Shown here in pieces: positions 22,530 to 34,055 of a stretch of 64,000 bases of DNA (position 1 is its first letter; each line of letters starts with the position of its first letter). The stretch is from Glossina fuscipes (lineage: Eukaryota > Arthropoda > Insecta > Diptera > Glossinidae), in contig NW_023998432.1 in NCBI RefSeq assembly GCF_014805625.2, positions 1,699,276 to 1,763,275 on the forward strand, written 5' to 3'. A program made the translations under genes and the position numbers. The notes beneath the pieces were generated by a model. The model was not told where the DNA came from. It did not search any database and worked only from the letters and a program-made list of their open reading frames with translations.

Positions 22530-24569
22530 AGCAGAAGGTTCAAATAATTATTCAATTCCATGAAATATTTTCGCATTAATCTAGTATGACGAAGTTATAT
22601 CGTAGGACGACTATTGTCAAGACTTTTTAAAAAGTGGGAATTTTCTTCATGCAATGCATTTTTTAAAACACGTCTTTGTGAAAATACTTTAAAAATCTCA
22701 ATCGGTAAAATAATAGTTGCTTCGTAATTTCTACTGGATATTATATACCTCATCGTAAACTTCATAAACCCGGCAAGGGAAGTGATGTCTAGTGAAGTAT
22801 AAAAATAAAAACATATAAGGTTGACTTCCAACAAAAACATAACAATTAGAACTTAAGAGAGGGAAAAATTACGAATGCAAAGTTCGTTTTTTAACCAGTC
22901 TTTTTATACGAAAAATAAGTCAGTTCTTTGCGCGAATAAATGTAAAACTTTCGACCGCAGGTATTTGATTTCATCTCTTTATTCACATTGTCCTCTCTAA
23001 AGCGAGCTTATACATCTTTTAAGCCTTTTTACGGTACTTTTTTTCGCTAAATAATTATGTACTAATAAAAATAAAAAAAAAATAAAAAGAAGAAATATTG
23101 AAAATAAACATACTTTCGCTTGTCCCATGTAATTCTTGAAACCCCCTGCTCATTCTGGCTATCGAGCAAGTAGTTCCAATGTTATGGGGAGTATCATATA
23201 CTTTAAACTTAATTCAAAACCATGCCGTAGTTCCTTAAAAACATTGTAGGCATTTCGTTCAACTCAGCCTTATACCGTGTTCTAGGACTTATTACCATGA
23301 AGCTTTGTACTTAATGTGATATTTCATATATTCTCGTACTTTGCGTAATTCCGATGATAAAATCTATTTCTAGTACTGTTTTGGATGCATGTTAATTTTA
23401 AAATTAGTTACAAACCACTTTCCTTGAAATCCAACAACGGTTTCACCCATATAGGTCAGCCGGACTTCTTTTCTAACAGGGAACAATGTGCGTGAAGATT
23501 GGTTGACATTAAAGTTGAAAATTTTGCAATCGATTAATGCGCATTTTGAACTATATAATGCATATCCGTAAAAAAACGTAAGTTGCAACGAAATCATTGT
23601 GAAGCTAAATACCACAGGAGAATTTTTAAGAAAGCAATCGCGATGAAAATGGTGAAAATACGCGGAAATGTTTTACGAATTGTCAAAACAAGGACTGTCT
23701 GCTTGTGTGAACAAAGTTCACATTTCCTTCTATCCTTTCATATGTATTTCACAGGCAATTGCTGGCATTCGCTGAACGTTTTGCCAATATTCAAGAATCT
23801 TCTTTTTGTTGTTAAGAAGAATTAAGATTTTTTTCCGATCGCTTTCATTGCATATTTCTCATGTCGTCTACAATATGTACTTATACACATCATAATAATT
23901 CAGAAAAGCCAATCCACTGTTATACCGGTCCATCTTGAGAATTTTTTTTTTTTGTATCACATTCGACTTGACTTGTCTTAAAAACTGTTGAAAGACCTTT
24001 AAAAAATTTGGAAAAGCTTTATTGCCCGCCCTTTACCAAGCCTATAACATTAAAAATCAACTACGTTAATCATGAAATGTTCGCTTGATTTCACTGACTG
24101 TCGGTTTTTGTGTTCACTTCGTTATGGTAACTTCTTAGCAAGGTACATTAGAGAGTTAACTCTAATCGTTTAACTCAAAAACGTTTGTGGCGCCATATCC
24201 TTCCTATATGTCTTATGTAAATGTATTCTAATTATTATTGTACTTTAATGATAATAATTGTAAAAAATGAAACAAACAAATTGTATTAGTAATAGTAGGA
24301 CTGTGGGATTTGAGAGTATAGAAAATTAAATCTAAAGTTCTTTTTGTTTTTACTTTTCTTTGTTTATGTTTATTCATCTTATTTAGTTTTATAGTTCACA
24401 GAAAAATATTTTTTTTTGTTTTTTGTAGTTTAAACTTTTGTAGTTGCCTTTGTTTTTGTTTGTCTTTAATAGTAAGTAATTAATTTCAAAATAAATTTTA
24501 TATTAATTCGTTTAATATTAATTTGGTTTCATAGTGATTTTTAATCGTATTATACTTTATAGTTTTCGA
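22530..24569. other. No recognised gene
   Basis: AT-rich. The 81-codon minus frames (22840-22595, 23615-23370) and an 80-codon plus frame (23583-23825) lack recognisable domains. The right part (24200-24570) may belong to the 3' UTR of the FN3 gene. Confidence 0.35.
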
Positions 24570-24583
24570 TTTTTATTTCTCAC

Positions 24584-24589
24584 TTTATT
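24584..24589 (-). terminator. Candidate poly(A) signal of the FN3/TM gene
   Basis: The minus strand reads AAAAAATAAAGTGAG, and a second AATAAA lies at 24572-24577. They are about 180-195 bases after the stop codon and are the first such signals in the A-rich 3' region. Fly 3' UTRs can extend further, so usage is unproven. Confidence 0.45.
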
Positions 24590-24769
24590 TTTTCTTTGCT
24601 ATACATTGTGGTGTTAGTAGTTTTGTTGTATTTTTTTTTCTTTTTTTTTTTCTATTTAACTTCAAAGATTTGCACTTCCCTTTAGCTTGTTTTTCATTGT
24701 TATTATTTTGTATTATTACTCACTCGTTTACATGCCGGCTGCCGCTTTTCGTCTCAGTTACTTTACGCT

Positions 24770-25396
24770 TTACACTTTAAGTGCATATCTTGAGCAAGAG
24801 GCAGGATTTTTGCATATATCCTCACTGTTACGTAGCACTGTCGTTCCAGTTGCTGCTGCAACCGTTGTAGCTGGTAACACTGGAGGCATTGACATTACTT
24901 GAGCATGCACTTCATCACCCATTAGCGATGTTTTATCACTAGTTAAACGCTGTTGCCGCATCATGCAAACATAGAGTAACAGGATGAATGTTAACAATAT
25001 TGTACCCGCTACCATACCGAAGACCAAAGGTTTTTGCATATCAGATAAGGCGGCAATTGTTAACATATTTAGATCGGGCTTATTCAACGGTTCGATAGAA
25101 CTGATGTCACTGTTTTTACGCATATGCCAATTAAATATGAAATTTGTATGTTCAGCTGATTGATCTTCGTATGGCACAACGTTAGAATCAAATGAATTTG
25201 ACATTTGCTTTTTAGTCACCGGTTCGATCGGTGCCTGAGATGCTGTCGATCTTATTATCGGTTTATTAGTTATGTAGGGATTGATTACTTGTTTCCTCAA
25301 TGTAGGACGTATTTGCAATAGATTTGTATCCAATGACTTTACAGCGTCAGATGTGTCGATTGTTAGAGGTAGTGAACGTGACATTAAACCAGTGAG
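24770..25396 (-). CDS. FN3/transmembrane protein, last exon (TM and tail)
   Basis: The exon begins after TAATTCCATTTCAG and continues the previous exon in phase 0. It encodes 208 residues ending at TAA. Residues 1-17 (LTGLMSRSLPLTIDT..) complete the last strand of the fibronectin III fold. Residues 18-122 are a polar, low-complexity extracellular linker rich in Ser, Asn, Pro and Thr, with NxT/S-type sites. Residues 123-146 (PLVFGMVAGTILLTFILLLY..) form one membrane helix, followed by MRQQR as the inside-positive stop-transfer signal. The cytoplasmic tail is about 60 residues. It ends SRYALKV, whose last residues fit a class II PDZ-ligand pattern (hydrophobic-x-hydrophobic). The architecture is a type I single-pass receptor or adhesion protein. 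I do not recognise the gene by name; an anosmin/Kal1-like protein was considered but is unproven. Confidence 0.88.
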   Translation of the reverse strand, partial: LTGLMSRSLPLTIDTSDAVKSLDTNLLQIRPTLRKQVINPYITNKPIIRSTASQAPIEPVTKKQMSNSFDSNVVPYEDQSAEHTNFIFNWHMRKNSDISSIEPLNKPDLNMLTIAALSDMQKPLVFGMVAGTILLTFILLLYVCMMRQQRLTSDKTSLMGDEVHAQVMSMPPVLPATTVAAATGTTVLRNSEDICKNPASCSRYALKV

Positions 25397-26117
25397 CTGA
25401 AATGGAATTACCAAAAAAAAAAAAAAAAACAAATAAATAAATAAATAAATAATAATTAACTAATATCTTAATACATTACAATAAATAAATTAAATATATT
25501 TACAACAATTTATATCAAACATTAAGCGAAAATATCAGGTAATCCGCATATTTTTTGCGGTTTTCCCCGACACCAGGTTAAAGCAACTATTTTCACAAAG
25601 CTAGACGGATAATTAGGGATACGGGTATATATAGTTATGTATAGCAGGCTTATGTTTAGTTTGTAAAAAATTTCCAAAGCGATCAGTTGTGTTTTAGTTG
25701 TGGGACGTATATAACTAGGACGTGGAAGATCGAAGTGAGCATATAAGATATGTTTTTCTATTTTATTTTAAAAAACATAAAAGAGATGCAGAAGCAAATA
25801 GAGATATGTGTGCTGTACCAGAACGCATTTGCCGAAATCCGTTCACGAAATTTCGTTCTGAAATTTTTGCAGTGAAAGCTTTACCGCGTTCTTGTAGGCG
25901 GAATACCATTGCTTAGCAACCAATTAAAGGTTATGATTAAATCTGATCGATTGATAAGAGAGATTGCATAAAAATGTAATTCATTCAAAAAAACAAATTT
26001 ATTCCTTATATAAAAAAACTTATTTTATTTCATAGTAAAAAACCGCAACAAGTTTTCGGACATATTAGGTAAAATATTACATTCATTCAGATTACGTTGC
26101 AATTTGTCTTCTCTTAC
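25397..26117 (-). other. Intron between FN3 and TM exons (721 bp)
   Basis: The donor on the minus strand is AAAAATAAG/GTAAGAG at 26118/26117 and the acceptor is CCATTTCAG/CTCAC at 25397/25396. An (AAAT)n run and a T-rich tract (minus strand) precede the acceptor. Both ends are phase 0. The intron carries a mariner relic in the antisense direction. Confidence 0.85.
25720..25960 (+). pseudogene. Mariner transposase N-terminal relic inside the intron
   Basis: The plus strand reads SEHIRYVFLFYFKKHKRDAE, then ANRDMCAVPERICRNPFTKF, then RSEIFAVKALPRSCRR. This follows the mariner N-terminal domain (usual form HIRHIMLFYFRKGKNAAEA..ICEVYG...CQKWFAKFRSGNFDVKDAPRSGRP). Only the DNA-binding part remains (about 80 codons); stops follow. 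It is antisense to the host gene. Confidence 0.75.
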
Positions 26118-26390
26118 CTTATTTTTGCAAGTAACTTGCACTCGGTAGTTGGTATCTGGCCACAATGACAATTGAACATTAAAAGATTCTGTAAGTAGAT
26201 TTCCCATTAAGCCTCCGCCAGATACTTCCCATGTCACAAGACATTGATTTGGTAAACTGAGCGGTTCCCAAGCAACGTCTACAAGCACTAAGGAGTCTTG
26301 TTGCAACATTGAAACCGTGTGTAATGACCATGTCTCACGTATTGATTTGCTCATTTTAGCCGGCGGCGATTTAATGCATTCTTCCCAACA
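26118..26390 (-). CDS. FN3/transmembrane protein, fibronectin III exon
   Basis: The exon has acceptor TAACTTTCAG and donor GTAAGAG, is 273 bp long and is phase 0 at both ends, so it is 91 codons: a symmetrical domain-type exon. It starts CWEECIKSPPAK, whose two cysteines look like the end of an upstream disulfide-rich region. Residues 25-91 make most of a fibronectin III domain: VDVAWEPL (B-strand tryptophan), CLVTWEVSGGG, then LWPDTNYRVQVTCKNK with the conserved 'L-P-x-x-x-Y-x-V' tyrosine corner. The domain's last strand is in the next exon. Extracellular cysteines, a single FN3 and a membrane anchor suggest a cell-surface protein. Upstream exons are not recognised in this window. A Cys-rich module followed by FN3 is reminiscent of anosmin-1/Kal1, but that family is normally described as secreted, so I give no symbol. 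Confidence 0.88.
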
Positions 26391-29149
26391 CTGAAAGTTA
26401 TGAAGAAAAATTAGGGAAAATTATTTACATGACTAAGATATTTTGCAAATTTTTTTCTTTTCCTTCTTTTTTTTTTTTTTTTTGCAACGACTACCGGTGA
26501 ACGGGACAATACTCATCATAGCATATACCTTTTGCAACATTAAGTATTTATATTCTTGAATATGAAAAGATTTCAAGTTGACTCGCTTAACTATTGCGTT
26601 AAGAAAATTATCTCTCTCTATTTTTATAAATATAGCTTATATAGCATAGTAATTAAAAAATTAAAATTATTAAATGAAGTGGAATGGTGACTAAAATGAA
26701 TCAAATCTTGATGGAGAAATGATCGCGGCAAACTAACGGTAATTCCATGCGTGTCAAGGTATTATTGTAGACGATAGCCTGTATTTTTTTAGATGTAAGT
26801 TGAGGACATTATGGGAAGGTGTCAACTCGACCGACTTTTATAAAAACTATTATTCATTATTTTTTCATTACACGCCATGGATGCGAAAGGATTCGTCTCA
26901 AGCCATTATAGTTTTCCTCTCTTCTCTTTTTTTTTTTTTATTGACCTGTAAATGATACACAATAACATAAATGAAAGCGTTATAGATAAAATATTTACAA
27001 CAATGCAAGCATTAATAGATAAAATAAATATGTATTCATCACGACGCTGATGAGCCGGAAATGAGGACGTGTTCTAACATACATAAGTAAGTAGATAAAC
27101 ATTTACTTTGTTAGACAAATACAACTAACATTAGTGTACACTTAGCATGTGGCAAAATATTTATAAATGCACAAAATTGATGAGAGCAACGTTAGATTCA
27201 TTTAAATGTGTATACATCCAAGGCATTGTACTCGAACCAAACAGGAACATTTATATTTAGAATAGACACACACACATTGGATAGATTTATACTCTCAAAC
27301 AAACTAACTAAACATCGAATTCAACTCAGTTTTAGTAACCTAGTTTCTCATGTTGGAGTTGGCTTAACTTTTATGGCTTAAAATAATTCAAGAAGAGCAA
27401 AGGGTTCTATTTTACTCATTATTTTATTCTGCTTGCGAGCTTATAGTTCTAATAAGAAATTAAATCGGGTTCAAAATCAATAGAAAAAGATCTATTTTTC
27501 GCAAATTAAACAACTTTGAGTAAAAATTCACTTAACGTAACTCTTAAATACATATTGTTACCAATTATCTACACAAAAATTCCACATCATTTTATACAAA
27601 ACTTTAGAGTGTGCGTTTCCGAAGCCACATTGATAACCATAGACAATAAATCATGTGTGAAAGAAAAGACTTGACATTACTTTTGACAGTTAAGTGATAT
27701 TTGAATCTGATAGATGATCAAGTTCAATGCGTTACTTATTTTCTATTTTCGAGTTTACTATAAGGAAGTGTTTTATCTAAGTGGAGAGCAAATTACTTCT
27801 CATCTGTTGTTATGTAAGCTACCCATTTTTAAAGATGCATTTGATCTTTTTTTAGATATATGCCGCATTTTTGGAAAATATCTACAAACTTCTGATTGAT
27901 TGCATCAAACGCAAGGTTGTTTTGTATCACAACAAAAATCGCAATTAATTTGCTGCATTTCATTCATAAATAACATAAAAATTCCTATACTAATAATTAA
28001 AATATTTTGTTTACGTCTGCAATAATTTAATGATAAACGCATATTGTCGCCGAAAGTATACATACTCCTTTCGTTTGTTTTTTTTTTTTGGGCCAAAATA
28101 AAAATTGATTCGCTTTCACGTGATCATGGACAGTCGAGAGCATATGTGTGATCTTAGCTATGAAAAAATATAAATAAGTCTTCTGTTGGAAAACAAAGAT
28201 AAAACAACTTTCTGAATACCTTAATAGTTAAAATTATTATAGAGGCAATTGCAAGCCACGCTGATAATGTCTATCAAAGATTATTCTAAAATTTTTCTTC
28301 TTTCCTTGTAGTGTTCGTTTTTTCATTGCAAAGAATTATGCTTCACCTTTTCATGCGTAGTTGATCACATTTTTAAACGATTTATGGTTTCTTTTTTTTC
28401 GGGGGTTTTTAATATGATCAAAATTCAGAACATGTCCCCTGTATGCGTAACATGGTGGCGGTGAAAAAGAAGTGAGGAGAGGACAAAGCCATAGGCAGGT
28501 GGTATGCGTAACTTAGTGAATCTGCGCCCAGGTGGTAAGTGTTATGCTGTTCACAATTGAATGCTCACTATAACTGCTACGAACCTCTAATAAACTCTAC
28601 CAGAGTTGGGCTTCTACGTTAAAAGTTTCAGTTTGGTTTTTCCTATCTATTAAATACTTTCCCTTTAGTTTATGTCTAATACCAAAATTTTAGAAATTAT
28701 TTTGTTTCAAATAAAAAAGAAAAACAGGTTTGCGTGGTAGTTTTCATTAAATGTTTTTCACAACGGATTTGCCGTGCAATTGTTCGATTCATCGGGGTGT
28801 TACGGAATCTTTCAAAACCCACATGAAATTGACACTCATCGTGGTTAAAAAGGTTGTCCGGCTAAATTCTTTTAAGCCTTCGAAGTGTCTTGCGCTCAAC
28901 AATTTTATTTACTTATATGTTCAGTAAGATGAATATAAATCTCATTGCTCAAAATAATTCGTTCTTGTTTTTAAGTCATGATCTTGTTCATTCATTTTTA
29001 ATCTGTATTGCGAAAAATACAGTGAATGTTTCTAAACGCTTCACAGGTTGTACTTACAATGACAGTTTGTTGCTTGACAGTTAAAATGTGTTGTAAAAAT
29101 TTAAAATTACATATCTATCTAATCCTGCGGTGTAGACGTGTGAGCATTG
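26391..29149. other. Probable intron or intergenic DNA, no exon recognised
   Basis: If the FN3 gene continues to the right on the minus strand, this is its intron. Open frames here (27714-27899, 28096-27905, 28890-29084) have no splice-flanked conserved segment. A T-run lies at 26467-26483. Confidence 0.4.
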
Positions 29150-29470
29150 TAGGGTTATTTCAAAGGTTTAGACCACTTCCAAATTTTGAAGACAATAAGG
29201 TTATTTTTCCGTCCAAGAGAATGTTTAAAACAAACATTACGCAGACGGATAGATAGGCAGATACACATGCTTAAATCGACTTGATGCTGATGCTCTGTGC
29301 AGTTTCTGAAGCTTGCCTTTGGGCGTTGCAACAGTCTTGACAATGAGATCCCATAAGGCATAAATTCATTAAATCAAAATACATGTAAAAATGCATGTGA
29401 AGAAGAAATAATAGATGACAACGAATAGTTAAGAGCTCTCATAAAGGAAATTTTAAATTTGTGCAGTAAT
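29150..29470 (-). repeat. Dispersed repeat family B, copy 3
   Basis: On the minus strand GAGCATCAGCATCAAGTCGA, TTTAAGCATGTGTATCTGCC, GTCTGCGTAATG and AATTTGGAAGTGGTCTAAAC follow the order of the copies at 9420 and 9890. Confidence 0.65.
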
Positions 29471-29822
29471 ACTATAAAAAAGCGTCACAGAAATTCAAAT
29501 AATAGAAAAATAGTGCAAGTAAGTCCATTAGCTTTCGTAAGCGCATATTAACCGAAGCCCAACCCAAATTGGTTTGCCAGTCAACAAAGTTTAAGAAAGT
29601 CTAGAAATTTGAAAGTGAATAAAATATTAATATTAAATTATGAATTTTGTAAATAAAAATGACATTTCTAAAGTGCATATTTAATTAGACAATTAGCAAC
29701 CTAATAGAGTTCCTTTTTTTTGTTTTTTGTTTTTTTTTTTTGTAATTTTAAGGTTTCGAACTAACAAACTGTATTCGGTTTTCGAATTTTTATAGTCTAT
29801 AAAGCAGAGCCAGAGCGAGATG

Positions 29823-29855
29823 GAGAGAGAGAGAGAGAGAGAGATAGAGAGATAG
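29823..29855. repeat. (GA)n microsatellite
   Basis: GA run of 22 bases followed by imperfect GATA/GAGA units. Confidence 0.95.
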
Positions 29856-29859
29856 AAAA

Positions 29860-31059
29860 AAGAAAAGAAAAAAAATGGGTAGAACTATTGACAATGAAAT
29901 AATGAACTAAGAATTTGAATTAAAAATCGAATGTTATTAAATAAAATAATAAAAAAAAAGGTCAATTAATTAGCAATTTTTCGCTGGTAACCAACAGCCA
30001 TGAATTAAATGTCCAAAACGAATTTAATAGCAACTAAACAAACAGACAAATAATTTTGCTTAATATAACAAAGCAAATATAATAAAACAATACAAACAAT
30101 TGTACGCAGAGGCTATAGAAAATTTACAAAAACATAACTGACAAATACCATAAGCAACAGCGGCTGAAGCAAAGGTAACAAAGGCAGCAAGAGCAGTAGT
30201 AAAAGCGGCAACAGCGACAGCACCAGTTTTAATAACGGCGTGCAATTGTTTCTTTTTTACTACGCTGTGAGTGAATGGAATTTTCAAAAATTTCCATAAA
30301 TTACTACAAGTGACGCTCAAAGGTAACGGTGTTATAAACTACAACAGTAATAATAGCAGCAACAACAACAGATGTTTAAACTTGTACGTCTGCCAAGCTT
30401 GGCACCTGTGCGCTCTGGCTTTTGAAGCGAGCCCCCCCCCCGCCCCCCACACACACACACACACACACATTTTATTTTTCACAGTAGTTTTTCTTGTTTT
30501 CGTTATTTTCTTTTCATTTTTTTTTTCTTCTCTATATTTATTTATTTCGTCAGCTTGGGTTTTACGTTTACGGTTTCTCTTCTATATCTCATATGCTGCT
30601 ATTTTAATTTTAATGATTTTTTTGTTTTGTGTTTAACAGTTTTTTTCTTTTTAAAGCCAGAAGAAAAACTTTTGAATTTGCGTTTTGTTTGTTCACTTTT
30701 AATAGTGCTATTAACGGTAATGATACTCAAGAATGCTAAGTTGTTTGTTAATTTAAGTTTTTTTTTGTTTATTTTTTGTAATATTTCAGTGTTCTCTATT
30801 AAACTACATTTTATTAATTGAAAGATGGCGCATTAATTATAGGGCCATCTGAGCTATTTCCCAAATAAGAGTTTAATACACGTCGTTCATACTTTTGGAA
30901 ATGTTGCACAACAACAATTAAAGAGGAGTTTTGCAATCACATCTAATTTTTGAAACTAAATGAAATATTCCGTATTGGTTTTATATTCCAACTGCAGTGC
31001 ATGTGGTATAAAGATATAATAAGATTGAGCGGATATATAAAACACCCAGAATGACTAGA
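29860..31059. other. Low-complexity DNA, no gene
   Basis: A GCA/ACA-rich stretch at 30150-30380 gives Ala- and Asn-rich frames on both strands, typical of fly UTR or simple-sequence DNA. Frames at 30271-30636 and 30555-30821 are Phe/Leu-rich, driven by T-runs. Confidence 0.35.
30432..30468. repeat. C-run joined to (CA)n microsatellite
   Basis: Ten C, one G, six C, then CA repeats. This is the longest G/C homopolymer in an otherwise AT-rich window. Confidence 0.95.
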
Positions 31060-31340
31060 GACCGACTTATCTTTTTCTATTTTACCGATCGATTCGAAAT
31101 CACTTTCTGAATTGATTTAAGTTTGTCTGTCCGTCTGGCCGCCTTACTTTCTTGTGTTCCCACACTACAGGCCACAATTTTTTACATATTTCGATAAAAT
31201 TTGCTACACTGACGTATTCTGCCTCAACCACGAACGCTATTGCAAATAGTTCAGATCGGACCACCGTTTCGATCACTTCACATGTCACGTCTTATTTGAA
31301 AAGACCTTACATCAATAATGAAAGGATGGTGTCGAGTAAT
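31060..31340 (+). repeat. Dispersed repeat family A, copy 1
   Basis: The core reads TACCGATCGATTCGAAATCA, CTTTCTGAATTGATTTAAG, TTTGTCTGTCCGTCTGG, then a 'GATAAAATTTG' block and GTTCAGATCGGACCACCGTT. The same blocks recur at 42555, 44690 (minus), 49600 and 54595. Non-coding; the open frames on both strands are chance products of the repeat. Confidence 0.75.
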
Positions 31341-31684
31341 TAATTCTGGTCCGTGACATAGGAGTGTAAACAGGGTTCAGGGGTTCAGAAATCGTCTGAT
31401 GTTTTTCACGTATCAAATTTCATGGAAATAACGCATAAAGACAGCAAAACCGTAACAATATTAATTGTTCGCATGATTTCATTCAATAAAGAAATTGGAC
31501 AATGACTTCTCACACAATGTTTGCAGTCGAATTTTTTCTAAGTCTAACAAGTTAACGTGAAGGCGAGCAAGTTTTTACGTATGAAAAGCTTTACGCATTC
31601 GCGAATAAAACACATGCAAGTCAATTCAAGTAACGATCATTATTATCACTTTTATTGAGTATTCCTAGCAGTATCGTATTTTAA

Positions 31685-31724
31685 TATGCACAATACGTTT
31701 GAGGAATGCACAATACGTTTGAGG
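31685..31724. repeat. Tandem duplication of a 20-bp unit
   Basis: Two adjacent copies of ATGCACAATACGTTTGAGG with period 20. Confidence 0.9.
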
Positions 31725-32014
31725 GTATACCCCTATAATAACCCCGTATAAAGCGTTACGTATAAATGATTCATCACATTTAATACACAAATTTAATAAA
31801 ATAATTAAATTTTGTAATAACACAATTGACACATGTGCAAAGGTATGCAAAGCTAATTATGAACTGTACAAATCATTATAAATTTCACAGTACAGAAATA
31901 TGTATGTGGGAGATCCCCGCGTTACGTGAGGGAATGCCCGTGCTATGCGGGGCATTGAAATCGCGTAATATGAAAACGCATTGTAAGGGCACCGCGTTGT
32001 ATGGGAGATTACTG
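31700..32014. mobile_element. Possible MITE with 'CGTTACG' type ends
   Basis: The right end read on the minus strand, ACAGTAATCTCCCATACAAC then GCGGTG (32014-31989), and the nearby CCCGCGTTACGTGAGGGAAT block resemble the ends of widespread non-autonomous DNA elements whose termini read CAGT...CGCGTTACGCG. The left part (CCCCGTATAAAGCGTTACG, about 31741-31760) may be the other end. Terminal symmetry is weak, so boundaries are uncertain. Confidence 0.3.
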
Positions 32015-32351
32015 TAATTTTAATACGAATAAAGTTAACTGGTCTTTTTGTGTAGAAAATGTAGGCTTAAGTGTGTTTAAATAATCTCAAAAAGTCGGAG
32101 ATGAATAGTTAAAGCAATGTCATTTGTGTGATTTACTTGAAGAACACCCAAATAAACCATTCATTGAGATTCTCAATCTCCATGTCAGGGCTAGTATGGA
32201 AAATATGCCTTTCCATGCAAGCAACGTACAATTTTCAGTATATATTATAATGAAAGTAAAAGATCCTTAAGAATAATTTTTCATGAATATTGATTATGAC
32301 AAATTTGGATCAGATCAAGTCTGTCTTTTATACTACATTCCATATAAGAAG

Positions 32352-32698
32352 AAGTGCTCGCATGTACTTTGACTAGCGACATCTGTTTTGAGAAATGATA
32401 AAATGATAGACTAATGTGAAGTATCAATAGAAAAGTTCGCTTTTTCATTTAGTATTATTGAATTATACAGTGTATACATACATTAGTTTTGTTGTTTGAT
32501 GTCTACTGCCGAAGCTCATTAAGCGCTTTTAGAAGCTTATGGTGATGCTGCTCCATCATATGTCGATTGTGGATTTTAGTTTAAACGATTTAAAAGAACT
32601 GATTTTGATGTCAGAGACAAAGAATGACCTGGAGCACCCAGAATGATTGAAGAGAATGACTTGCAAAACTAATTGGACGAAACAAAACTTAAGCAGAA
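32352..32698 (+). mobile_element. Mellifera-type mariner, 5' half only (copy B)
   Basis: It holds the left end, leader and N-terminal third of the transposase: AEAH-like debris, then LEAYGDAAPSY, FKRTDFDVRDKE, and a match to the NELQNLLDE block (DLQN-LDE, about 32660-32685). It stops abruptly at about 32690-32700, where an I-like LINE 3' tail begins. It is clearly more diverged from copies C and D than those are from each other. Confidence 0.75.
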
Positions 32699-32780
32699 GT
32701 CTTAGACTAAGAAGTCTTAGAACTTATTCTCTGGCTAAATTAATAATCATAATTGTAATAATAATAGATCGAATCATACG
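32699..32780 (+). mobile_element. I-like LINE 3' tail (inside arm 1)
   Basis: The sequence CTTAGAACTTATTCTCTGGC, then TAAATTAATAATCATAATTG and TAATAATAATAG, matches the 3' ends at 51785-51862 and 38465-38540. It represents only the last ~80 bases of the element. Confidence 0.75.
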
Positions 32781-34055
32781 TAACTCATACATTGTGTGTT
32801 GCTTAAAAATTTGATAAAAAGTGATTTATGTATTTCTGATCAGTGGCATCTGTTCGTGAAAATGATACAATAATGAGAAGTATCAATGCACACAACGGTT
32901 AAATTTGATGATGTTGACCCTTCTCTATATAAAACAAAAGTTTTATATTTAATATTATTGCGTTATTCAATGTATACAGACGCTAATCATGAAACGCTCA
33001 AAATTGCATTTTCGACATTAATTACTTTTGTCGTTTGATTTGAAGAAATCTGTTGCCGAAGCCCATCAAACATTTTTAGGAGCTTATGGTGATGCTGCTC
33101 CAGCATATCGCAATTGTCAATTTTAGTTTCAAAGGTTTAGAAGTGGCGATTTTGATGTTAATGACAAAGAATGACCTGAAGGATCAAAAAAAGCCCAAAG
33201 ATAATGAATTGCAAAATTTATTGGACGAAGACCCAGTTCAAACTCTCAAAGGACTTTCTAACAGGTTAGCAGTTGATGAATCAACTGTTCCTAAACGTTT
33301 ATTTGCGATGCGAAAAATCTAAAAGGAGGTGAAATGGATTGATTAAAAATGCCATTTTGAACCATCTCAACACCGCGCTTTCACTGCTTGTCAGGCAAAG
33401 AAAGAACAGTTTTCTGTGGCGTATTGTAATTGGATATATTACGACAAAAGTCATAGGTTAGTCCAGGAGAGCCATCCATATCGGCATCGAAGCGCAATAG
33501 CCCATGGCCATAAAGTATTGGTGCGCATAGTGTGGGGGATCAACAAGGTGTAGTTTATTACGATCCGCTAAAATCGAATGAAACTGTTACTGCAGATGCC
33601 TACTGATGTTAGTTGAACAAATTGAACGATGTATTGTTGCAGAAAAGATCAGCAATAGGGCCTAACTGAGGCAACGTCGTGCTCTTCCATGGCAATGCTC
33701 TGCCACAGGTCGCAAGAGTTCTCAAGTATATATTGTTGCAGTTCGAATGGGAAATTCTGCCACTACCGGCTTATTCATCGGACATAACGTATCTTAATTA
33801 CCACTTGTTCAGACCGATGCGGCATGGTTTGGCTGGCACACGGTTTTGAAATGCTGAAGAAGTACGAAAATGGGTCGATGGTTGCATCGTTGTCAAACCA
33901 ATATCGTTCTTTCGACACCGTATTGCCATCTTGCTAGGAAGGTGGGAGAAAGTTGTACAATATTATGGAAAATAGTTTGATTAATATATATTGTATCAAT
34001 TTTTATCAAAGAATGCCTTTTTCAAGTGAACAAATTATTAAAATTTATGCAAGCA
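32705..34055 (+). repeat. Large inverted repeat, arm 1 (1,351 bp)
   Basis: The arm is the reverse complement of 37190-38540. By-eye comparison of the full arms shows two substitutions (near 33120 and 33295) and no net length change. It contains an I-like LINE tail and a whole mariner. The left edge lies at a shared GTCTTA (32699-32704); the right edge coincides with the mariner end. Confidence 0.93.
32797..34055 (+). mobile_element. Mellifera-type mariner, near full length, dead (copy C)
   Basis: At about 1.26 kb it has the size of a complete mariner. Ends are roughly inverted (TTGCTTAAAAATTTGATAAA at the left; TTGCATAAATTTTAATAATT on the other strand at the right). The transposase is read across frame changes: KKSVAEAHQTFLGAYGDAAP, FQRFRSGDFDVNDKE, NELQNLLDEDPVQTLKGLSN then RLAVDESTVPKRLFAMRKI, NWIYYDKSH, WEILPLPAYSSD, NYHLFRPMRHGLAG, and GRWEKVVQYYGK. 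The catalytic aspartates are all lost: GDEKWI is CNWI, HDNARPHVA is HGNALPQVA, and the third Asp is Asn (LNYHLF). Mellifera subfamily is inferred from the helix-turn-helix and the DDPVQT/RWEKVV motifs. Confidence 0.88.

Noticed and set aside
24770..26390. Naming the FN3/TM gene Kal1 (anosmin-1)
   Set aside because: The Cys segment plus FN3 is suggestive but no WAP domain is visible and a membrane anchor does not fit the usual secreted form. Without a search the symbol is not justified.
33086..33322. A 78-codon open frame (and its twin at 38159-37923) as a small host gene
   Set aside because: Its second half (NELQNLLDEDPVQTLKGLSN) is the mariner linker region and the first half is an out-of-frame reading of the same element. 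The two copies exist because of the inverted duplication.
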